A stretch of DNA of 64,000 nt. It comes from Mycobacterium sp. 852014-50255_SCH5639931 (GTDB lineage: Bacteria > Actinomycetota > Actinomycetes > Mycobacteriales > Mycobacteriaceae). The notes beneath the pieces are model-generated. The model made no database searches and was not told the DNA's origin. It saw nothing but the letters and a program-made list of their open reading frames with translations. The DNA is taken from assembly GCF_001665605.1 (NCBI RefSeq), contig NZ_LZSV01000002.1:422825-486824 (forward strand), given 5' to 3'. This document shows, piece after piece, positions 59,715-64,000 of this stretch (positions are counted from its first letter, which is position 1; each line of letters opens with the position of its first letter). The position numbers were made by a program, and so were the translations under genes.

Positions 59715-61241
59715 CTATCCGGCCTCGGCGCCCGGACCGTCGATCATCGGGATCCGTACCCGGAAAACCGTTCTGCCCTCGCTGGATTCGGCGGTTACCG
59801 AGCCGTGGTGGGCCTTGACGATCGAATTAACGATGGCCAGGCCGAGCCCGGTGCCCGAGCTGTGGAGCCTGGAGTTGTCCGCCCGGGCAAACCGTTCGAA
59901 CAGGCGGGGGAGAAGGTCCGGGTCGATGCCAGGGCCGTCGTCGGCGACGGTCAGTTCCACGCACGGCGCCTCGGGCCCGTCGCGGTGGCAGGTGATCCCG
60001 GTGGTGACGGTGACCCCGGGCGGGGTGTGCACCCGGGCGTTGTGGAGCAGGTTGCTGACGAGCTGATGCAGCCGCGCATGATCCCCGCGAACCCACACCG
60101 GCTCGTCGGGGAGGTCTTTGACCCAACGGTGCGTCGGCGCTGCGACCGCCGCGTCGTTGACGGCGTTGACGACGAGGTCGGCCAGGTCGACGTCCTCGCT
60201 TTGCAGGTCTTGTCCTTCGCCCAGGCGGGAGAGCAGTAGCAGCTCGTCGACAAGCAGCGTCATGCGCCGCGCTTCGGACTCGATGCGAGCCAGCGCGTAT
60301 TCGGTGGTCGGCGGCAGCTCCGAGCTGTCTTGGCGGGTGAGTTCGGCGTATCCCTGAATCGCCGCCAGGGGGGTCCGCAGCTCGTGGCTGGCGTCGGTGA
60401 TGAATTGCCGCATCCGCAGGTCGGATTCGGCGCGCTGCGCCAGCGCACTATCGACGTTGTCCAGCAACCGGTTCAAGGTGTGGCCGACGATGCCGACCTC
60501 GTTCTGCTGGTTGGTGTCCTTCGGCCGCACCCGGACGCTGATTCGGTGGTCGTCGTCGGTCAGCGGCATGGCGGCGACCTCCGCCGCGATGCCGGCCAGC
60601 CGCCGCAACGGTCGAAGGGTGTAGCCGACGACCCAAACGGTGAGGCCGGCGGTGACCGTCAACGCCGCCGCGATCAGCAGGGTGGTGGTGACCTGCTTGC
60701 GGGCGATGATTCGGTCGGCGAGGTTCAGCGACACCCCGGCAATCAGCACGTCGGATCCATCGACGTGGCTCTTGAGCCGGTAGAACCCAAGGCTGCCCAG
60801 GTTTTCGGTCCGTGGCGGGCCGTTTGCCCACGACTGCGCCTCGATGGTGCGGACCACGTCGGCGGGCGCCGGCCGTGCCTCGGCTTCCGAGAAGACCGCC
60901 GACCCGATCAGGGTGCCGTTGTGTAGCACCACGATCAGGTTTCCCGGCGTCTGATCGGTGAACTGCAGCATCGCCTCCGCCAGTGGCCTGGCGCCGTTGG
61001 CCGGATTGTGTTCACCCGTAACGTATTTCGTGTACGAGTGGCCCAACGCATCCAGGGACTCAGCGACGTCGGCGTCGCTCATCGCGGTGACGTAGCCGCG
61101 CAGGCTCAGCACGGACACGATCCCGACCGTCATCAGCACGACGCTGACCACCGCCAGTACACCCAATAGCAACTGCCGACGTAACGAACGGGGCAGCCAC
61201 CGCGGAAGATCCCCGGACATGGCGTCCCGGTCCTGGCTCAT
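59715..61241 (-). CDS. trcS: Sensor histidine kinase TrcS
   Basis: 508 residues from the start 61241, overlapping the trcR stop by 4 bp; M. tuberculosis TrcS has about 509. N-terminal membrane helix (RQLLLGVLAVVSVVLMTVGIVSVLS), an extracytoplasmic sensor (~50-185), a second helix (TTTLLIAAALTVTAGLTVWVVG), HAMP, HisKA with ITDASHELRTPLAAIQGYAEL (phosphorylated His), and HATPase_c (NLLHNARVHTP, DDGPGID, GTGLGLAIV). The signal is unknown; its cognate regulator is TrcR, the adjacent gene. Confidence 0.95.
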   Translation of the reverse strand: MSQDRDAMSGDLPRWLPRSLRRQLLLGVLAVVSVVLMTVGIVSVLSLRGYVTAMSDADVAESLDALGHSYTKYVTGEHNPANGARPLAEAMLQFTDQTPGNLIVVLHNGTLIGSAVFSEAEARPAPADVVRTIEAQSWANGPPRTENLGSLGFYRLKSHVDGSDVLIAGVSLNLADRIIARKQVTTTLLIAAALTVTAGLTVWVVGYTLRPLRRLAGIAAEVAAMPLTDDDHRISVRVRPKDTNQQNEVGIVGHTLNRLLDNVDSALAQRAESDLRMRQFITDASHELRTPLAAIQGYAELTRQDSSELPPTTEYALARIESEARRMTLLVDELLLLSRLGEGQDLQSEDVDLADLVVNAVNDAAVAAPTHRWVKDLPDEPVWVRGDHARLHQLVSNLLHNARVHTPPGVTVTTGITCHRDGPEAPCVELTVADDGPGIDPDLLPRLFERFARADNSRLHSSGTGLGLAIVNSIVKAHHGSVTAESSEGRTVFRVRIPMIDGPGAEAG

Positions 61242-62008
61242 TCCGGGGGCCGCAGCATGTATCCAACACCGCGCACGGTGTGAATCATCGGTTCGTGCCC
61301 GGAGTCGATCTTCTTCCTCAAGTAGGAGATGTAGAGGTCGACGATGCTGGTGCGCCCGGCGAAGTCGTAGTTCCAGACGCGGTCGAGGATCTCGCTGCGG
61401 CTCAGCGCGCGACGGGGATTGCGCATGAGGAAGCGCAACAGTTCGAACTCGGTCGAAGAAAGCGATATCTGTGTGCCGTCGCGGGTCACTTCGCGGCTGG
61501 CGGTGTCGAGTCTCAGATCGCCGACTTTGAGGGTCTCGACGGCCGGGGGCGACTGCTGGCCGGAACGGCGCAGCAACCCGCGTAGCCGGGCAACGAGCTC
61601 CTCGAGGCTGAACGGCTTGGTCATGTAGTCGTCGGCGCCGGCGGTCAGACCGGTGACCCGATCCATGACCGAGTCCCGCGCGGTTAGGAAGAGCGTCGGG
61701 GTGTAGGCATCCGACTGGCGGACGCGTTCCAGGATTCGCAGCCCGTCCACGTCGGGAAGCATGATGTCGAGCACCAGCACGTCGGGGCTGACCTTGTCGA
61801 ACTTGGCGAGGGCCTCGCGCCCGTTGTGGGCGATGTCGACAACCCAGCCCTCATAGTGCAGCGCCATCTTCACCAGGTTGGTCAGCGCCGGTTCGTCATC
61901 GACCAGCAGGACCCTGATCGGTGATCCATCGGCGCGGTAAATCCTGGGCAGCTGCCCGAGTATGGCCTGGCGTGGGCGCTGGCCGCTCGCGTACGACATT
62001 GAGGTCAT
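61238..62008 (-). CDS. trcR: Response regulator TrcR
   Basis: 256 residues from ATG 62008, matching the M. tuberculosis length; a start at 62035 adds nine residues. Receiver domain: VLLVDDEPALTNLVKMAL, VLVLDIMLPDVDGL (phosphorylated Asp), FLTARD and DDYMTKPFSLEEL. OmpR-type C-terminal domain: ISLSSTEFELLRFLMRNPRRALSRSEILDRVWNYDFAGRTSIVDLYISYLRKKID. TrcR is reported to bind AT-rich DNA and to autoregulate trcRS; the upstream region here is AT-rich. Confidence 0.95.
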   Translation of the reverse strand: MTSMSYASGQRPRQAILGQLPRIYRADGSPIRVLLVDDEPALTNLVKMALHYEGWVVDIAHNGREALAKFDKVSPDVLVLDIMLPDVDGLRILERVRQSDAYTPTLFLTARDSVMDRVTGLTAGADDYMTKPFSLEELVARLRGLLRRSGQQSPPAVETLKVGDLRLDTASREVTRDGTQISLSSTEFELLRFLMRNPRRALSRSEILDRVWNYDFAGRTSIVDLYISYLRKKIDSGHEPMIHTVRGVGYMLRPPE

Positions 62009-62478
62009 GTTCCTACATTCTGACAAGCCGCACACGTAACTGTCACCAAGTTCATAGAGTTCTCAAATGTAGATGTGTCAGGCGCGTCACATCAAAGCGC
62101 ACTCAAATATGAGTTTTATATGTGTTGCATCAGCCAGCTTGAGATGAGTCCAACCCCCAAAAATACTGGGATACATAACCGTTGGTTTGGCCGAGCGTAT
62201 CGGTTCTGAGGTTAGGCTCTCCAAATCACCGGCGCGCGAATGGATTTCGCTGATTGGCCGGAGACGACGATGTCTCCAAGTCCGTTAATTCGAAGTTGCG
62301 TGATGTTACGAATGTTGTTTGTCTGAAATAATTTTCGAGGCTTCATCCGTTGGATGAGGGGCCGATAGCCGTCTCCGTTCGGGTTGACAGAGACGGCGGC
62401 TTGCGCCGGTTATGCGCTGCGCCGCTCCCTTCTGCCAGACGCAGCGACCACGGCTACCCAACGAGCAAAGGGAAAGTA
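62009..62478. promoter_or_regulatory. 470-bp AT-rich gap between trcR and PPE gene (divergent promoters)
   Basis: No gene is seen. The part next to trcR is markedly AT-rich (for example 62095-62120), as expected for TrcR binding. A 6-bp inverted repeat GATGTG/CACATC with a 10-bp spacer lies at 62072-62093 and a CTCA/TGAG repeat at 62102-62113. The PPE gene has a GGGAAAG ribosome-binding site at 62470-62476. Confidence 0.5.
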
Positions 62479-63843
62479 ATGGATTTTGGCGCGTTGCCTC
62501 CGGAAATCAACTCCGGTCGAATGTACGTGGGGCCCGGGCCGGCGACGCTGCTGGCCGCGTCGGCGGGATGGGACTCGGTGGCCCTCGAGTTGAACTCCGC
62601 TGCCAGCGGGTACGAATCGGTGATCACGACCTTGACGGGGGAGTGGACGGGCCCGACGTCGATGTCGATGGCCGCCGCGGCCGCGCCCTACTTGGTGTGG
62701 CTGCGGGCCAGTGCCGAGCTGTGCGAGCAGTCGGCGACGCAGGCCACCACCGCCGCCGCGGCCTACGAAACGGCGTACGCGATGACGGTGCCGCCGCCGC
62801 TGATTGCGGCTAACCGCGCTCAGCTCACGGCGTTGATCGCCACCAACTTCCTCGGGCAGAACACACCGGCGATCATGGCCACCGAGGCCGAGTACAGCGA
62901 GATGTGGGCTCAGGACGCCACGGCGATGTACACCTACGCCGCCAGCTCGGCCGCCGCCTCAACCTTCAGCACGTTCGCGCCGCCACCCCAGACCACCAAT
63001 CCGAGCGGGGCCGCCGGACAAGCCGGCGCGGTCGCCCAGGCGACCGGCACCCAGGCCGGCAGCACCGCGCAAACGGCCTCCTCACAGGTGATGTCGTCAG
63101 TGCCGCAAGCGTTACAGAGCCTGTCGACCCCGGGATCAACCTCCAGCGCCGGTCTGTCGCAGGCGGCAGTGGGCACCGGGGCGTCATTGGGGACGTCGGG
63201 GGCGTCCAGTCCGCTGGGTGCATTGTCGAGTCTGACCGGCACGTCCAAAAGTGCGACCAAGACCGCCAGTACCGGCCTGGGCGCCGCGTCGGGACTCGGC
63301 ACGGCTCTCGGCGGCAGTGCCGGCACGGGCGACGCGGCCGGACTGGCGTCGGACGCGGTGGGTGTGGGATCCGATTTCGCTGGTCTCGGCGGCGATGGCG
63401 CGGGATTGGGCGCCGACGGCGCGGGAATCGGTATGGACGTGTACGGCCTGGGAATCGACATGCAGGGCGCGGGCTCAATCATCGGGGCCGAGGGGGGTGC
63501 CGTCCCTGGCTTGGGCGGTCTCGGGGACGCGAGTGGTCTGGGAGCTCTGGGGCCGGCCGGCGGACTCGGCGAAGGCGCGTCGGCTGGCGTGGGCCAGGCG
63601 GCCTCACTGGGAACCCTGTCGGTGCCGCCGAGTTGGGCCGACACCGTGTCATCGGTGACGCCGTTGCCCGCCGCGCTTGACGCCAACGCCACGACCGGCG
63701 GGTGGGGTGCCGCGACGACGGCGGCGCCAAGCGGTATATCCAAGCTGCCGCTGGGCGCCATGGTCGGGCGCGAGTCCGACGGTGCGGTTCACCGGATCGG
63801 GTTCCGCCCCTTACTCATCCCGCGTTCGCCGGTCGCCGGATAG
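62479..63843 (+). CDS. PPE family protein (SVP subfamily)
   Basis: 454 residues from ATG 62479; the frame is open upstream to 62350, but the PPE domain starts here ([20 protein letters not shown]). After the ~180-residue PPE domain comes a Gly/Ala/Ser-rich part with short irregular repeats ([20 protein letters not shown]) and the C-terminal SVP motif [10 protein letters not shown]. It is presumably exported by an ESX system. A PE partner is not adjacent upstream; instead an Esx gene converges from the right edge. In M. tuberculosis the corresponding place is near the esxI/esxJ/PPE15 group. Confidence 0.92.
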   Translation: MDFGALPPEINSGRMYVGPGPATLLAASAGWDSVALELNSAASGYESVITTLTGEWTGPTSMSMAAAAAPYLVWLRASAELCEQSATQATTAAAAYETAYAMTVPPPLIAANRAQLTALIATNFLGQNTPAIMATEAEYSEMWAQDATAMYTYAASSAAASTFSTFAPPPQTTNPSGAAGQAGAVAQATGTQAGSTAQTASSQVMSSVPQALQSLSTPGSTSSAGLSQAAVGTGASLGTSGASSPLGALSSLTGTSKSATKTASTGLGAASGLGTALGGSAGTGDAAGLASDAVGVGSDFAGLGGDGAGLGADGAGIGMDVYGLGIDMQGAGSIIGAEGGAVPGLGGLGDASGLGALGPAGGLGEGASAGVGQAASLGTLSVPPSWADTVSSVTPLPAALDANATTGGWGAATTAAPSGISKLPLGAMVGRESDGAVHRIGFRPLLIPRSPVAG

Positions 63844-63870
63844 GGCAGAGCCGCAAGGCCTACGAAACGA

Positions 63871-63904
63871 AAAGGGCCCGCACACCTTGGTGTGCGGGCC
63901 CTTT
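63871..63904. terminator. Bidirectional rho-independent terminator
   Basis: A perfect 16-bp stem, AAAGGGCCCGCACACC paired with its complement, encloses a 2-base TT loop. It lies 28 bp after the PPE stop and 18 bp from the stop of the converging Esx gene, and each arm ends in A or T on the outside, so it can stop transcription from both sides. Confidence 0.9.
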
Positions 63905-63921
63905 CGAGTGAAGACGCGGTG

Positions 63922-64000
63922 TCAGGCCCAGCTGGACCCAACGGCGCTGTCGGTGCTGGCCATGTTGCTGCCGGCGCTCTGCACCTTCTGCCCGTGGGCG
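63922..64000 (-). CDS. WXG100 ESAT-6-like protein, EsxI/EsxN (Mtb9.9) family, 3' end only
   Basis: The window holds only the last 25 codons, in frame to TGA at 63924. The end AHGQKVQSAG...TDSAVGSSWA is nearly the same as the end of the M. tuberculosis Mtb9.9 proteins (EsxI, EsxK, EsxL, EsxN, EsxO), secreted ESX-5 substrates with an EsxM-type partner. The start and partner must lie beyond the right edge. Confidence 0.85.
   Translation of the reverse strand, partial: AHGQKVQSAGSNMASTDSAVGSSWA

Overview
The window is high-GC (about two thirds G+C by eye) and is clearly mycobacterial, most likely a slow-growing non-tuberculous Mycobacterium. The core from about 21.4 kb onward follows the order I recall for M. 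tuberculosis Rv1007c to Rv1033c: metS, tatD, rpfB, ksgA, ispE, fadD/pks16, pth, rplY, lpqT, prs, glmU, a TetR gene, mfd, mazG, lpqU, eno, an FtsB-like gene, a DUF501 gene, ppx, kdp, trcS, trcR. PPE and Esx genes, frequent GTG/TTG starts and ATGA/GTGA start-stop overlaps agree with this. No insertion sequence, CRISPR array, rRNA or phage module was seen. There is one tRNA gene (Gln, anticodon TTG).

Region 1 (1-13.5 kb) is an accessory polysaccharide locus in four transcription units. Plus strand 1-5000: Wzy/WaaL-like polymerase (cut by the left edge), GT4 glycosyltransferase, aldo/keto reductase, GMC oxidoreductase. Minus strand 6882-5006: methyltransferase and GT4. Plus strand 7073-7939: an uncharacterised Rossmann-like protein. 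Minus strand 13513-7975: RmlC-like epimerase, polyprenyl-phosphate sugar-1-phosphate transferase, Wzx-type flippase, GT2-GT4 fusion. Together they supply an initiator, glycosyltransferases, a flippase and a polymerase, i.e. the core of a Wzx/Wzy-dependent exopolysaccharide system, which is unusual in Mycobacterium.

Region 2 (13.5-21.4 kb) links this locus to the core. It holds a PPE-SVP gene that may be the first gene of the minus-strand polysaccharide operon, a 709-bp AT-rich regulatory gap with two similar 17-bp operator-like palindromes, two tandem gamma-butyrolactone-receptor-like TetR regulators, a BcsB-like envelope protein followed by a NodB-type polysaccharide deacetylase, a small PAS protein and another TetR with its own palindrome.

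Region 3 (21.4-50.9 kb) is the conserved core: translation (metS, ksgA, pth, rplY, tRNA-Gln), resuscitation and cell wall (rpfB, lpqU, glmU, ispE), PRPP synthesis, repair (mfd), glycolysis (eno), cell division (FtsB-like) and polyphosphate. Accessory genes in it are an SDR, a P450, a large cyclase-ATPase-LuxR regulator, arsC, and a lysA-like gene broken by an internal deletion.

Region 4 (50.9-64 kb) begins with a 109-residue winged-helix gene enclosed by about 65-bp imperfect inverted repeats. The complete kdp operon follows in one direction on the minus strand (a 27-residue membrane ORF, kdpF, A, B, C, D, E), unlike the divergent kdpFABC/kdpDE of M. tuberculosis, and its KdpC carries a large cysteine-containing insertion. 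Next are trcRS, a second PPE-SVP gene, a strong bidirectional terminator and the 3' end of an EsxI/EsxN-family gene at the right edge.
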